This document shows positions 13,802 through 25,039 of a stretch of 64,000 nucleotides of DNA, one piece after another (within the stretch, counting starts at the first letter, position 1; the number at the start of each line of letters is the position of its first letter). A model generated the notes under the pieces. The model ran no database searches. It saw nothing but the letters and a program-made list of their open reading frames with translations, and was not told where the DNA came from. This DNA comes from Cylindrotheca closterium (taxonomy: Eukaryota > Bacillariophyta > Bacillariophyceae > Bacillariales > Bacillariaceae). Position numbers and translations under genes: made by a program. Location: NCBI GenBank assembly GCA_933822405.4, contig CAKOGP040000001.1, forward strand, positions 1,199,137 through 1,263,136, read 5' to 3'.

Positions 13802-14635
13802 ATAAAGTGTCGAATCGAATTCAAGCTGTCTATCTGGTATTGTCCAAGTTTGGGAGTAGCCACCAAGGAGAGGCTTGATTTTCGGCGGTTGATACCACGT
13901 CGAAGTGTCCCCAATGCATTCGAAAGCAACCCAATCTTACGCTTGCGGCCTCCATGACTCGTGTGGAATCCGATGCTGCCATGCCTTTATTAATTAATTT
14001 TCTCACCATCCTCTTGGATTTTGTCCAAAGAAACGGATTTTACCGCATATTTCCACGCCAATTTCTCGTGTTGGGTCGACAAAATTCGGGTGCATTGCCC
14101 TACTCGAAAATTGCGTTAAATAAGTTGAGAGTCCGCTATTTTAGATCAATCGTGCTTCCAATGCCTTCCGTTTTGATTTTTGGACGGCATGACTGGAAAT
14201 GTGAGTCGCGGATTGGTAGGACAGTCTAATGAGTCAAAAAATTGATTTCTTCGACTTCGAACCACAAACAATCAATGCGCATTGGGTGCGCACTTCTAGA
14301 AAGTGGTAACCAGTATTTGCTGCGGCACAGTGATTTTCATCAAGCCCAAGTACAACACTTTCAAACCAAGGTACGATGATGAAATCGAATTGGAAAAAGA
14401 TGGGAGAGGGATTGCGAGGCAATAGCAGTATCAATCACAATACAACAACCAGGATGAGCCATCTTTGTAGTGGATGGCGCTTCTTAATTTGATGGATGAT
14501 TTCTCTTTGGAAATACATTTATTTGATGCATACTGCTGCTGCCAGGAACCTCTGGAAGATCCCAGCCGCCATACCGACCGTAGTTAATTTACTCATACCG
14601 TTTCTCTTTCTTTTCTCCATTAGAAGTTTGCAATC
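13802..14635. other. Divergent intergenic region with putative RPS11 5'UTR intron
   Basis: 834 bases between the ankyrin gene (-) and RPS11 (+). An acceptor-like tract (TCTTTTCTCCATTAG) ends at 14623, twelve bases before the RPS11 ATG. A good donor, AAG|GTACGA, lies at 14371. A 5'UTR intron of about 253 bases, 14371..14623, is therefore plausible but unproven. No tRNA, snRNA or coding exon is recognised in the rest. Confidence 0.4.
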
Positions 14636-15133
14636 ATGGCTCGAGTCCCCAAGGAATACGTCGAGTGCGATCAGCACGAAAAGGCTTACCAAAAGCAAGA
14701 TGCCATTTTTGTCGCACGAAAGCGTGCTGTCAGTGCTTCTCGCGCCAAGCCCATGCGTTTCGTCAAGAACGTTGGTCTAGGTATCAAGACTCCTGATGCC
14801 GCCATTGAAGGAAATTTCGTCGACAAGAAGTGCCCCTTTACCGGAAATGTTTCCATCCGTGGAAGAATCCTCAAGGGACAAGTCATGTCCACCAAGATGA
14901 AGCGAACCATCATTGTCCGAAGAGACTACTTGCATTACATCCGAAAGTACCGTCGTTACGAGAAAAGACACAAGAACATTGCTGCTCACTGCTCTCCTGC
15001 CTTTCCTGTTAAGGACGGAGATCTTGTCACCATTGGTCAATGCCGTCCTCTTTCCAAGACGGTCCGATTCAACGTTGTCGCACATGAACCTCAACGTGCC
15101 ATTGCCGGAAAGAAGTCCTTCCGTGTCTTTTAA
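14636..15133 (+). CDS. RPS11: 40S ribosomal protein S11 (uS17)
   Basis: Component of the cytosolic small ribosomal subunit. The 165-residue protein aligns along its whole length with eukaryotic RPS11: [50 protein letters not shown] and [13 protein letters not shown] are near-invariant family segments. The coding region is one exon. The ATG follows directly on a probable 5'UTR splice acceptor at 14623, an arrangement common in ribosomal protein genes. An AATAAA is present downstream at 15161. Neighbours are functionally unrelated. Confidence 0.97.
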   Translation: MARVPKEYVECDQHEKAYQKQDAIFVARKRAVSASRAKPMRFVKNVGLGIKTPDAAIEGNFVDKKCPFTGNVSIRGRILKGQVMSTKMKRTIIVRRDYLHYIRKYRRYEKRHKNIAAHCSPAFPVKDGDLVTIGQCRPLSKTVRFNVVAHEPQRAIAGKKSFRVF

Positions 15134-15482
15134 ATAATTAATAGTCTAGGACGAGCAAATAATAAAAGAAAAAAGTACGTTACCTGACAGTAGGCGTTGT
15201 GTGGGAGTATAGTATATTGGTTGTAGGTTCATCTAGGATACACAAGTTGGAGTGTAAACAGTCAGTGAGCAGGGATCCATGATGGATATCGTAGTGAGGC
15301 ATACACGCAAGGTTCAATTGTATGTACTGTACTCCTAGGATACATTGTTTATATTGCAGTCTATGCTGATCTAGTGCCCATTCGCTGCCAAGTATTATAG
15401 CAAGTAGAGCTGTTAAGATCGGGACGTTTGCGTCTGTCGGTATATTGTATGTATGCATTATTTTGTTTTTTAAAGAATACAT
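15134..15482. other. Convergent 3' intergenic region
   Basis: 3' flanks of RPS11 (+) and the TRP-like channel (-). It is AT-rich with an AATAAA at 15161. Nothing else is recognised. Confidence 0.6.
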
Positions 15483-18400
15483 TCAACAATCGTATTGGCG
15501 GTCGTCGTCTACCCCTTCGACGGTTCCGCCTTGAGTTAGGTTACCCATACGATCATGAAGTTCATTGATTTCCATTCGTAGTCTTGTCTCGGATAAAGTA
15601 ATGCAGTTTTCAATGGCTCTCATGTGTTCTTGAGACCGAAGTTCTTGTTCCTTTGAGATCCTCATCATTTCTTTTTGGAGATAGTTAACTCGACCGCTCC
15701 AATCGTTAAAGTTGCCCCTCTTGGACTTTTGGTCACGGTTCAGCTTTTGAGATGTTCCCAACACATGAAGCATTGCCTGTTGAATGTAACCATCCGTGAA
15801 ACCATCTGCCTCTCTATCAGCGTCACCTTTTATAGCGTTCGTTTTACTGGCTGCTTTCTTCAAGAATGTCATGATCATCATGAAGAGAAGTCCATTCACA
15901 ATCACACTCGAAAGACACAACATGACACTCCCATGATGGTCGCCACTGGAGTAGCCCCACAGCTCAGCGAGGGTCCATACCAGAGTGACAGACCCAGAAA
16001 CACAGAAGAATAAGACCGATGACCTGCTCCAATGCTCAAATACAGAGCTTCTTGTCCACCAGACGCTGTAGACCAGTGGGAGTAGGTCTAGTCTTTGATC
16101 ATTGTTTTGATCCGCCCGCTTCAGAAGGTTCTGAAATGAGACGAGCTCTGCGACTAGCATGATCCTTGCTCTACCGAACAGGTGCTGAGAACGAATCAAA
16201 CATTTTTCATAGCTGTCCGAAGCAATGGCAATCAAAACATTGAGAAGGACCACCGTGACAAGGAAAGAAAACAACACCAAGAGAAATACTGGGAACCCTG
16301 ATTGGAAGCTATCCAAATCAAAGTTTCCGAAATCGCCCAGCAATATCGTGTAGACCCGTAGCAAATAGTCGCTCTCTTTGCATTGCATGTTGTCAGTATT
16401 GTCTGTAGCACAGGATGCTGGCGCCAATACGGTGAAGAACATCTGTGCAAAGGAGATTACAAGAGTCACCAAAATGACACAGAACCACAAGATATCCTTT
16501 GTAATCTGAATGATTGCCAACACAAATGTTGCCAGTTGCATATTGATTGCTTTCAGAAGACTCAACACTCGCAGCCAGAGGAATCCAGTCGTTACTGCTA
16601 GCAACTTTCGGAGCATACCAAAGTCATCTAGCCCACGATTGTCCAGAGCAAAATGCCAGCGCATGGCCACAGTCGAAATCAAAGCAAGGAATGTGGCCAA
16701 GAAATCAATGAGATTCCAAAATGAAAGAAAGTATCTTCGAGCGCGCTTGGCAATACTCAAAAGGCTAAATAGCTTTCCAATTTCACGCATGATGAAATAG
16801 AAAATGCCAATGTTGGCGACGTAAATCCACCACAACACATTGCCCAAGTCTCTTCCTGATATCAGATTCCTCACGGAAGAGCTAGTTCAATGGGGTTAAT
16901 GTTTTGTCAAAGAAAAGAAACAATCCTTGTTTTCCCAGAGGAACATCATTGCACGTACCGAAAACCTAGGATCATGATTACCAAAAAGATGACATCGCAA
17001 AGGATTACCGTCACAGAGAATGGCTTGGATATCAGTCTATCGAGAGCACCTTTCACTATCAACGTCGTTGAAGCTTCTTCCATTCCTTGATCTCCTAGTG
17101 CAAGAAGAGCAGGGATGAAATCTTGGAGATTACTGAGTTCATCCACCAGTGGCATGTGCCCCGCACAATCTTGAACCCGAGGACCTGTAGATCCCTGCAA
17201 GGTTGAAGTGCTGTTCTTGGCACATTCGATGGAAGCCGTCTTGAGGTAGTCTACGGCTCGAAATGCCACTTTTCGATCGTCACTTTGCAACATTCCTGTC
17301 AGCCAGACTCCGATTGTTCTTCGACTTGCCATTACTCGGAGAATGATAGTTTGCGATATGGCAAAGTCCCGTTCACTATCATCTTCAATAAGAAGCAATG
17401 TCTCCATTAATCCTGGAATGGATGCAACTGAAGAGATCCACCATGTTAGGCACAAGTTGTGATTCAGTTCCTGTGTGACTGAAACCAGGACCTTGACTCT
17501 CTTACCTTCTTCGATGATAGTTGCTGCAATCTCACTAGCTCCTTCAATCCTCTTGAGGCCTCGGATATTCATTCTGCCGGTCCTTTCGAAACCTCCTTGA
17601 TTGGAAAAAGAATTACCAAATCGAGGAGACGAAGCCTGTCTGGAAGAGTCGTGCATTTCCAACCGGTCAATGATCGCCGAGAGCATGATGAAAATAAAGC
17701 GAGCGTGTTCACTGAGCGCCACCAGGTTGCCAACCTCACGAGTTTCATGGTGGTTCTCAGACGTATTGTTAGATACTGACGGGACGCCGGCCTGAAGTCC
17801 TTGACCTTGTTCCAAATCCTCTAATGACAGTTTTGCTTGCGATCCTCCTGTTGCTTTCCCTTGTGCTAATTTCATTGCATTCGTCAACGTCGTGGACGTC
17901 GACTCCCAAACTTGACCCATTGTAGTTGTATGTCGACCAGTCTTTCTAGAGGCCGCATTTCGTACATTATTTTGGCACGTGTGGACCCAGTCAGCTATGC
18001 CAGCTTGAAAGGGTATGAAACCCTCATTGTTTACTTGAACTGTGGCTTTTGGACTCGCAGCCAACAGATCATGGACCAGGAATTTGACAATCTCCTTTTT
18101 CAAGTTCGATTCTGCTTCCAGAGTATCAAATGATGACGATTGTGGATACAATTTTGAAAACCCCTTGGAGGACTCCCCATGATACGGGCAGACCTTTGCA
18201 GCCAGTGCCTTGTTTCGGGCAAAGACATGGAGCGGCGTCGCACCTCGATCGTCCTTGATGGATGCGCTATTCTTGTCATTGTAGGCATCTTCACTACTCA
18301 GAATGGATTTTGCCAGCAAAATATCACCAAATGTGAGCATGTTTTGGCATAATCGATGCAATTTTGTCGTGGTGCCTGATGATGAAGATGGTGCCATGTG

Positions 18401-18973
18401 AATCTTGCTGTTCGTTCGAGGAGGATCGTTTTCGTCTCGTTGATTGGGGTCCAATCGTCGACTGCTACTTGGCGATGCATCATCCTCTGTGGAGTCGTTA
18501 AAGGTTCTATCGCGAAAAATGTTTTGTGGATGTCGCGATTGGGGAGATGTCATGCTGTCACTTGTCATTTCGTAGATAATGTTGTCGGTATCCGTACCGG
18601 TAGCAGGATGAAGGTTCTTGATTCTCTCTTTGAGTGGTTGCTTCTCGTCCTGATCACTCTCCGACGCACTACTGCCTGGTGAATTGGGGACCATGATGGC
18701 GTTTTGAATCGTTCTAGTAGAATGCATCGCATAGAGTGGAATGCTTTCTCTTTTCATTCCTGCTCGCAATGGTGGTGTAGTGGTAGTAGTATTGCAATCG
18801 TCGTTCGCTTGTTGCATAGTACTTTGGTAATCGCTATTCCCACTGACTTTGCTGTTTGGCGTTTGCCTCTCGGGAGATAGTTCCTGTTGACGATGGTTCG
18901 GATAACGAGTTCCTGGTGGTGGAGTGAAAATCTTCTGATAGGATCGTGATTTCGAAAACCGAGACGGGTTCAT
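15483..18973 (-). CDS. Ankyrin-containing TRP-like cation channel
   Basis: Exon 1 is 16959..18973 and exon 2 is 15483..16881, with a 77-base intron (donor GTACGT, acceptor CTAG) joined in phase 2; the product has 1,137 residues. The first 230 residues are Ser/Pro/Asn-rich and disordered. A short ankyrin-like region (GATPLHVFARNKALAAK) follows, then a helical domain. An ion-transport domain starts about residue 655 (FSVTVILCDVIFLVIMILGF) and has six membrane segments. The pore-loop signature YTILLGDFGNFD sits before the last one (VVLLNVLIAIASDSY), which resembles S6 of TRP channels. Two extra hydrophobic segments (SVLFFCVSGSVTLVWTLAEL and a stretch near SSVIVNGLLFMMIMTFL) follow S6, then a coiled coil rich in Glu/Arg. 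It probably conducts Ca2+ or mixed cations; TRPV, TRPA and polycystin-type assignments cannot be separated by eye. Confidence 0.8.
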
Positions 18974-19406
18974 GATTGGTGATGAGGTCCTGTTGTCTAT
19001 ATGGTTGCTCTATATATGATATTTCGTATGAATAATGAGTTGGTATGCAGTGAATGATTACTACAGTACATCATTCGTTGAAATCTAGGTGGAAAGTACT
19101 TGGTAATAGTCCGGTTTCAAAGCATCGGTTGATCCAAGTCAAATTCCCGTTATTTCGAAATTTTGAAAAATGTGTGCTAATAAATAAAAAAACTTGAACC
19201 GAATATTCGAGTCACGTGCAAGTCTGTCACGAATCTAATGTCGCGTTTATCCGGGTCATAATGCACAAAAACTAATCTTCGTCATTACGATTTGATGCCA
19301 CTTATTCCTTGCACATTCACTCTTTCTTTGGTTGTGCGAATGTCCTTGAAGAATAATACACTCATACGTTCTTTTTCAACACAAATCACCAGTATCTTAA
19401 GATTCC
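18974..19406. promoter_or_regulatory. Divergent promoter region
   Basis: 433 bases shared by the TRP-like channel (-) and the transporter (+). It contains TATA-like AT runs close to the channel start (about 19008-19022) and a palindromic CACGTG at 19213-19218. No coding sequence is seen. Confidence 0.4.
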
Positions 19407-19704
19407 ATGGACGATAATCCTACACTTACCAAGCAATCACGGAGTCGGTCTCCATCACCACCTTCACAAGAAGACCGATCCTATCCATCGTCGCCTTCAC
19501 CGGTCGTCACATCCAAACTAGGGTCCAATGGAAAATCACCCACGATAGGACCTGCCACCATCTCGATTCCTATCACCAACAATGAACCTAAGACGACGAC
19601 GACGACGACTGTGGCAGCAGTGAAACCAATAGGATCACCACGAGCAGGGAACGCAAAAGGAAAGACAGTCACAATCGCTCGTACGTCCGCAACCAACCCA
19701 GCAG

Positions 19705-19739
<35 letters not shown>

Positions 19740-20984
19740 GCAACAACCAATACAAATAGCAATCAGTACTTGCTACGACAACGTGCATCGCGAGCCGCTC
19801 GAGCCAGAAAAGGTAAAAATGGCGGTCTTCTATTCATGGTGGCTTGCTTTGCCATTTATATTTGGAACATGCAGAATGGCCAAATGGGACAATTTTATCA
19901 ATTGGATCAAGAATTACGACAGGCGGCACTAAAGTCAGAAGAAGCCATTGTCGAATCGCTGACCAGCACCTCGCACGTTCCCTTTTCGGCAGCCTCCATT
20001 GTTTGTTTTTTACTCTTGACACTGCAATGTGGCATCCAACCCATTCTCGTCAAGTTCTTCATGCCAGAAGACCTCATTCGAAGCACTTGCGTCTTGGGCC
20101 AAGAAATGGCAAAATTTATCATGTCCATTTCCTTTCTACTGGCAAGTGGCAACTGGAGCGAAGCCATTAACGAATGGACTTGGGAATCGGCGTGTTTGGC
20201 GGCCGGTGTGCCAGCAGTCATTTTTACCACCCAAACCTATTTGAATTTAATGGCCAATCAAGTACTGCCACCTGTGACCTTCTCCGTCTTGAATCAAACC
20301 AAGACGCTATCAACAGCCTTTTGCTGCTTCATCATTATGGACAAGCCACAGAGTCGATGGCAAATTGCGGCGTTATTGTTGTTGGTGATTTCGGCCTTGG
20401 TGAATCAAAAAATATTGCCACTGCCTTGCGACAAGAAAGACGACGATGATAGGGAAAACGACTTTGAGCGACAAGGGAGCAATGACGAGCTGAGTCAGGA
20501 CAGTACTTGGGACGAAGTCGATAAGCGGCAACTCTTTGGGGGCGTTGTGCCAGCCTTGTGCGCTAGCTTCTTGAGTGGACTGGCTGGAGCCTTGACGCAA
20601 AAGACATTGACACTTCATGCTCGGAGTCCCCACTTGTTCAATTTGGAATTGGCGGTGTTCTCGTCTCTCTTTTTGTTGACAACCTTGGCCTTGGGATCCC
20701 CCGATTCTCGTCTTATTCGAAAAAAGGGATTATTGAAGGGGTGGACCTGGAAAACGACTATTCCTATTGCAACCAATGCATTTGGAGGTATTCTGGTGGG
20801 TCTAGTGACCAAACATATGGGTGCGGTAGTCAAGGGATTCTCTACCATTTTTGGAATGATCCTTTCCGGAATTCTACAACAAGTACTATTGTCAAATCGA
20901 GGGGAACAAGTGACATGGGCACAGTTTGTTAGTGGATGTATTGGAGCCTTTAGTCTATGGATGCATACTGCCAACCCTCCTTGA
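19407..20984 (+). CDS. Nucleotide-sugar transporter-like protein (SLC35A type)
   Basis: Single-exon gene for a 525-residue polytopic protein. The first 130 residues are disordered: Ser/Pro-rich, then a Thr tract and an Ala/Thr tract encoded by GCA/ACA repeats. Membrane segments begin at GGLLFMVACFAIYIW. The region after residue 190 resembles UDP-galactose/CMP-sialic-acid transporters of the Golgi, with characteristic segments such as PAVIFTTQTYLNLMANQVLPP, FSVLNQTKTLSTAFCC and the distal GGILVGLVTKHMGAVVKGFSTI. An acidic loop (DDDDRENDFERQGSND) sits between the two halves. Likely role: antiport of a nucleotide sugar against UMP/CMP in the secretory pathway; substrate unknown. The long disordered N-terminus is unusual for the family. 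Confidence 0.82.
19700..19751 (+). repeat. GCA/ACA trinucleotide repeat (poly-Ala/Thr)
   Basis: Imperfect GCA/ACA trinucleotide array inside the transporter gene, encoding an Ala/Thr tract. A separate short ACG run (Thr tract) lies near 19596-19607. Length polymorphism is likely. Confidence 0.9.
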
Positions 20985-21166
20985 GAGCAAGGAATGCATT
21001 CATGAATGGACGAGACACACAATCTTGGTGATTAGTTGCACCGGTAGCACATAGTTTGGAAAGATTACCTTTGCTGGTCTGCCCATCTACACGTGTCTAC
21101 AAGAAATACAACAACAAATTCGAAAATGACAAACGCAAAATTCTGTCAGTCAGGTCGCAAAGGACC

Positions 21167-21694
21167 ATGATGCTTCGTCAGGCAGCAAGAGCAGGGGCCC
21201 AATCCGGAACCATCATGACCCTGGCGGATATGGGAACCCAGCTGTTTGTGGAGGGCGAGACCAAGGACGAGTATTCGGTGGAACGAACCTTGCGATGGAC
21301 CGTTGTTGGTTTGACTCTGCATGGTCCCTACTTTTTGGCTGGCTTCTCCATGCTGGACAAGCAGTTTGGAGCTGCTACCTCACTGCGAATTGTGGCAATG
21401 AAGACGGCGACAGCGCAAATTGTTGTCTTTCCGCCTTACTTGGTGGCACTCTTTGGGGCCATGGGATACATGGAAGGGCATCCTGACATTGCAGAGAAAA
21501 TTCACACACAAGTGCCAAAAGCATTCACGGCGGGCTGTGTATTTTGGCCCATCGCCAATGTCGTCAATTTTACGTTTGTTCCTCCAGCTCTGAGAGTGCC
21601 CTATCTTGCTTGCTCCGCTGGTGTTTGGAATTCCTATTTGAGTTGGACAAATTCGAAATCCAATGAAATAGGGCGACAAGAGAAAGGCAGATGA
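21167..21694 (+). CDS. Mpv17/PMP22 family membrane protein
   Basis: 175-residue protein, matching the usual family length (about 176). The first in-frame ATGs are the MM pair at 21167 and 21170; upstream in-frame codons to 21056 have no ATG. Family signatures include the membrane segments around GADMGTQLF-like and HGPYFLAGFSMLDK, and above all the C-terminal signature FWPIANVVNFTFVPPALRVP followed by AGVWNSYLSW. Mpv17/PMP22/Sym1 proteins reside in inner mitochondrial or peroxisomal membranes and probably form small channels; which organelle is used here cannot be told. Only 182 bases separate it from the upstream transporter gene on the same strand. Confidence 0.9.
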   Translation: MMLRQAARAGAQSGTIMTLADMGTQLFVEGETKDEYSVERTLRWTVVGLTLHGPYFLAGFSMLDKQFGAATSLRIVAMKTATAQIVVFPPYLVALFGAMGYMEGHPDIAEKIHTQVPKAFTAGCVFWPIANVVNFTFVPPALRVPYLACSAGVWNSYLSWTNSKSNEIGRQEKGR

Positions 21695-22106
21695 AACTTT
21701 AGACGTTTTGTTTGTTTGATGTTGGTCTACAAGAGACACGGTTGATTGAACCTCTCGCAGGTGCTAGAAAGACTGGTTGATGTTCGTGTCAAGTCGACGA
21801 CACCAGAAGATACATGCGTGTGTTCCTGCAATCGGTTACAAGAAGCAGTAATGAATCATCGCCGGCGACTATGCGGAATAAGCTACACCCCCCCCATGTT
21901 CGGGCAACGAAGCAGCCTAACCGAACTTGCAAGCAGCATCTCTTTGATTGAAGTCGTCATGAATGCGAAGACTGTTTACAATACTTTCCCAGTACATGCA
22001 TCTCATCGTGTTGGAGTACGTCAGACTCCTTTCAGCTCCACAGCCAACCAAGCCAGTAGTTTGAATAGAAATGTTTATCCTCTAGTAGACAGTTTCTATT
22101 ATTTTT
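21695..22106. other. Convergent 3' intergenic region
   Basis: 412 bases between the Mpv17-like gene (+) and the PPR gene (-). A 123-codon open frame lies here, but it begins without promoter context, resembles no family and is not supported as a gene. Nothing else is recognised. Confidence 0.5.
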
Positions 22107-24740
22107 CTATTTCTTAGCGTTTGCTGTGTCAACCGAAAAACTTTTTACCTTTTGCAGTATGTACTCGGATGGCTCCAACTGATGAATCTTCATGGTTTTC
22201 AACACTTCTCTAGCTCTTCTCGCCTTGTCGTCTTCCCCACTATTTTCAATGGCTTTGAGCCAGGTGCCATAGGATGCCAAGGTTGGCGTTAGTGCAGGTA
22301 AACCCTTTAGAATCATTTCCATGACCAAGCCTTCAATTCTGGTCACGGCGGTGGGATCACCGCTGTTGGCCCAGCTATTCAAGACACTGTTGTACGAAAT
22401 GATATCCGGAGCGACTGCATCATGAGTATTGCTTCCAATGGCAAAGGACTGCATTTGTCGGAGAATGGCATCGGACCTTTCTCCCGCATCTCGTGCGTTG
22501 GACCTGGCCCAAACGTTCAGCAATCGATTGTAGGTTTCCACATTGGGTTTGAGATTGCGATGGTTCGGACGTTCGGAGAGATCGGCCATTTTCAACACCA
22601 AAGATTCTGCATGGCGAGGTTTCTTGGCATAGGACCAACCATTCAGCACAACGTGAAAGAGATCCCTATCCGGAAAGGATGTCCCCAATAAATCATGATT
22701 TTCGCACCATTCATCCAACAAGCTTTCGGCCTTGTCCACTTGTCGCGATTGAATCCAATAATTGAGAATTGCCAAGTAGGAAATCTTGTTGGGTTTCACA
22801 TTGGCATCGTGTTGTAAGCGTTGATAGGTGGTTTCCATTTGGTTGCGATATCGTCTTCGTTGTGGTGATTTGGCATAACAATTGAGCAGTGTGTTGTAGG
22901 TCACCACGTCGGGAGACAGGCTCTGGTTGTTTTGCAATTGTAGCCATATCTTTTGGGCTGAGTCCACATCCTTTTTCTTCAAACACGCCGCCAACAAAGC
23001 ATTCCAAGCTCGAATACTTGGTCCTTGATCAACGTCTCCCTGTTGATAAGCTTTAGTAAACTTGTCTATATACTGGGATGCCAGATCGACCCTGCCCGCC
23101 TTTGCCAAGGCATTCAAAACTGCATTCCAGGTTCGTTCATTTGGTTTCACAGCTTTCTCCCCGGCATCGTGCAGTTCCATCATGTGGTCCAGAATCTTGA
23201 TGGACCGTTTCCAAGCATTCGTTTGGTTGGAATTCTTCCAACTATCCAGTACGGTATTGTAGGTGACGGTCGTCGGTTGTGTGTTCAATTCTCCCTCGAC
23301 ATACAACTCGTGCATGCGGGTCAAGATAATCTCAGCTTGTTCGGCATTTCCTACCTTGGCCCATGCCGATAGCACAATGTTGAAGGATCGTTCGTCGGGA
23401 GTCACATCCGCCTCTTCGTACAAAAACTGCAAAAATCGATCCGCATGTTTTGGTTGATTGGAACGAGCCCATGCCAAGAGAACAGTATTGTAGGTTGCCA
23501 AGTCGGCTTCCCAGTCGGGATCATTCGTTTCTTGATACAGCTGTAGGAGCTTCCTTAAGAGTGCTTCCGCCTTTTCACCTTGTCCTAGTTTGGCATAACA
23601 ATCCATGACAATGGTATAGGTTATCATGTTTGGTTTCAAGGAATCGTATTCGCCACCACCACTTTTGTAGAGTTTGTGCATTTGCAACAACAAGGTCTCC
23701 GCATTTTCGGCCGCTTGCTGGGTTTGTTGCTTGGCATATCCGGATAACAATGCGGTGAAGGAAATCCGATCGGGTTCTACACCTGGAATTTCTCCCGTGA
23801 GCATTTGTTGCAGAACGTGTTGGGCTTGTTCCACATTGCCAGCTCGCGACAACGAATGGAGCCAAGTATTGTAGACTACCAGATTGGGCGAGATGTCGGG
23901 CCAGCCTTCATTTTCTAGAACTTTCATCTTGTCAATCAAGGCTTTTATCTTTTGAGGAGGATCTGGCAAGTCACTTTTGCTCAGGATATTCATGACGGCG
24001 GCAAAGGTGTAGGTGGTCGGTTGTATTTGGAATTGCTTCTTGGATTCCTCCAACATCCATTCGAGGAGTCCTCCCGCAAACAAGACGTCTTGTTCATTCA
24101 TGTTTTTGATCTTTTTGTTGTGGTTGCCACCCAGCAATGCTTCCATGATCATGGTGTACGTCTTGGCATCGGGCTGTAGACAGCTATCATCTGCACTCCG
24201 CCACACATCAATCTGGTCGACAATGGCTTGTGGTGTTGGAAGGTTGCGGTCGTGCTTTTTTGATACTGCTGACTGGTAAGTATTCCTCCAATTCATAACT
24301 ACCATATTGAGAGGATTGAAATTGGAAGGTGGATTGGCTTCTTCTTCTTGGTCGATGCTTCTGATGATTCGATCCAATACTTGAAAGGAGAGTTTGACCG
24401 AGCTTGGATCCGCTTGGCGACAGCATTTTCGGAGATAATATTCCAGCTCTTCCCAGTCCTCATCATCCAAATCTCCAATCGGTCTGTTTACGAATTCGTT
24501 GACAAATCTCTCAACGTCAAAATCTCGACGATCTGAAGAGGAGGATGACAGTGGACGAATGATGATGATCTGCGATGTACTGGGTGATTGTTTGTGCTGT
24601 ACAGGAGGATGGAAACAATTAGACTCGTTTGGAAAGAGGACCCTTCTTCGGCTCGTTGAAGATGCTATTCGTCGCCGCAGTATTGTCGATGCTGTCCTCC
24701 TCATTCTGTTGCTGTGATTGTCGGCGCTTTGGCATACCAC
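22107..24740 (-). CDS. Pentatricopeptide-repeat (PPR) protein, P class
   Basis: Single-exon gene for 877 residues (or 865 from the second Met at 24704, MRRTASTILRRRIASS). The Arg/Ser-rich N-terminus lacks acidic residues and looks like a mitochondrial presequence. From about residue 190 to the end there are about 16 PPR motifs, recognisable by helix-A starts such as KTYTMIMEAL, VVYNTWLHSLSRAGN, ITYTIVMDCYAKLGQ, RSFNIVLSAWAKVGN, RTWNAVLNALAKAGR and ISYNSVLNSWANSGD. Repeats are mostly 35-40 residues with longer inserts between them, and no DYW or SMR domain follows. P-class PPR proteins bind organellar RNA one nucleotide per repeat and act in stability, processing or translation. The RNA target cannot be inferred reliably from the divergent repeats. 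Confidence 0.9.
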   Translation of the reverse strand: MVCQSADNHSNRMRRTASTILRRRIASSTSRRRVLFPNESNCFHPPVQHKQSPSTSQIIIIRPLSSSSSDRRDFDVERFVNEFVNRPIGDLDDEDWEELEYYLRKCCRQADPSSVKLSFQVLDRIIRSIDQEEEANPPSNFNPLNMVVMNWRNTYQSAVSKKHDRNLPTPQAIVDQIDVWRSADDSCLQPDAKTYTMIMEALLGGNHNKKIKNMNEQDVLFAGGLLEWMLEESKKQFQIQPTTYTFAAVMNILSKSDLPDPPQKIKALIDKMKVLENEGWPDISPNLVVYNTWLHSLSRAGNVEQAQHVLQQMLTGEIPGVEPDRISFTALLSGYAKQQTQQAAENAETLLLQMHKLYKSGGGEYDSLKPNMITYTIVMDCYAKLGQGEKAEALLRKLLQLYQETNDPDWEADLATYNTVLLAWARSNQPKHADRFLQFLYEEADVTPDERSFNIVLSAWAKVGNAEQAEIILTRMHELYVEGELNTQPTTVTYNTVLDSWKNSNQTNAWKRSIKILDHMMELHDAGEKAVKPNERTWNAVLNALAKAGRVDLASQYIDKFTKAYQQGDVDQGPSIRAWNALLAACLKKKDVDSAQKIWLQLQNNQSLSPDVVTYNTLLNCYAKSPQRRRYRNQMETTYQRLQHDANVKPNKISYLAILNYWIQSRQVDKAESLLDEWCENHDLLGTSFPDRDLFHVVLNGWSYAKKPRHAESLVLKMADLSERPNHRNLKPNVETYNRLLNVWARSNARDAGERSDAILRQMQSFAIGSNTHDAVAPDIISYNSVLNSWANSGDPTAVTRIEGLVMEMILKGLPALTPTLASYGTWLKAIENSGEDDKARRAREVLKTMKIHQLEPSEYILQKVKSFSVDTANAKK

Positions 24741-25039
24741 TGTAGTCGAATCAAAATGTTTTGGTTTTGAAATTTCAATTTGGCGTTGAAATGTGTGTAC
24801 GTACGTCGACCGAAATATAATTCATTTCAATCGAATCAGTCGGTGGGAATTCCGTTGAGAATTTTGACATGACGTCTTCTTTGAAATGTCATGATTCGAT
24901 GGAAAGTGCCGAAAGAGTATTCTAATATCAGTTGATTGATTGATAGATTGATACTACCACAACGCAAAACAATTGTATGCTAGGGAAACCAGCTTGAAGA
25001 GACTGCATTCACATCCCTACAGAACAGTAGCATCCCCAA
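24741..25039. promoter_or_regulatory. Divergent promoter with a TGACGTC element
   Basis: Region between the PPR gene (-) and the PqiA-like gene (+). TGACGTC, a CRE/bZIP-type core, is at 24870-24876. Short TTGA-type tetranucleotide repeats lie at about 24931-24952. Activity is inferred, not shown. Confidence 0.35.

Noticed and set aside
13640..14229. Two plus-strand frames upstream of RPS11
   Set aside because: Part overlaps the ankyrin gene and the rest has no protein-family resemblance or splice connection to RPS11.
21746..22117. 123-codon plus-strand frame between the Mpv17-like and PPR genes
   Set aside because: No domain, no upstream promoter signs, and it overlaps the 3' end of the PPR gene; more likely intergenic.
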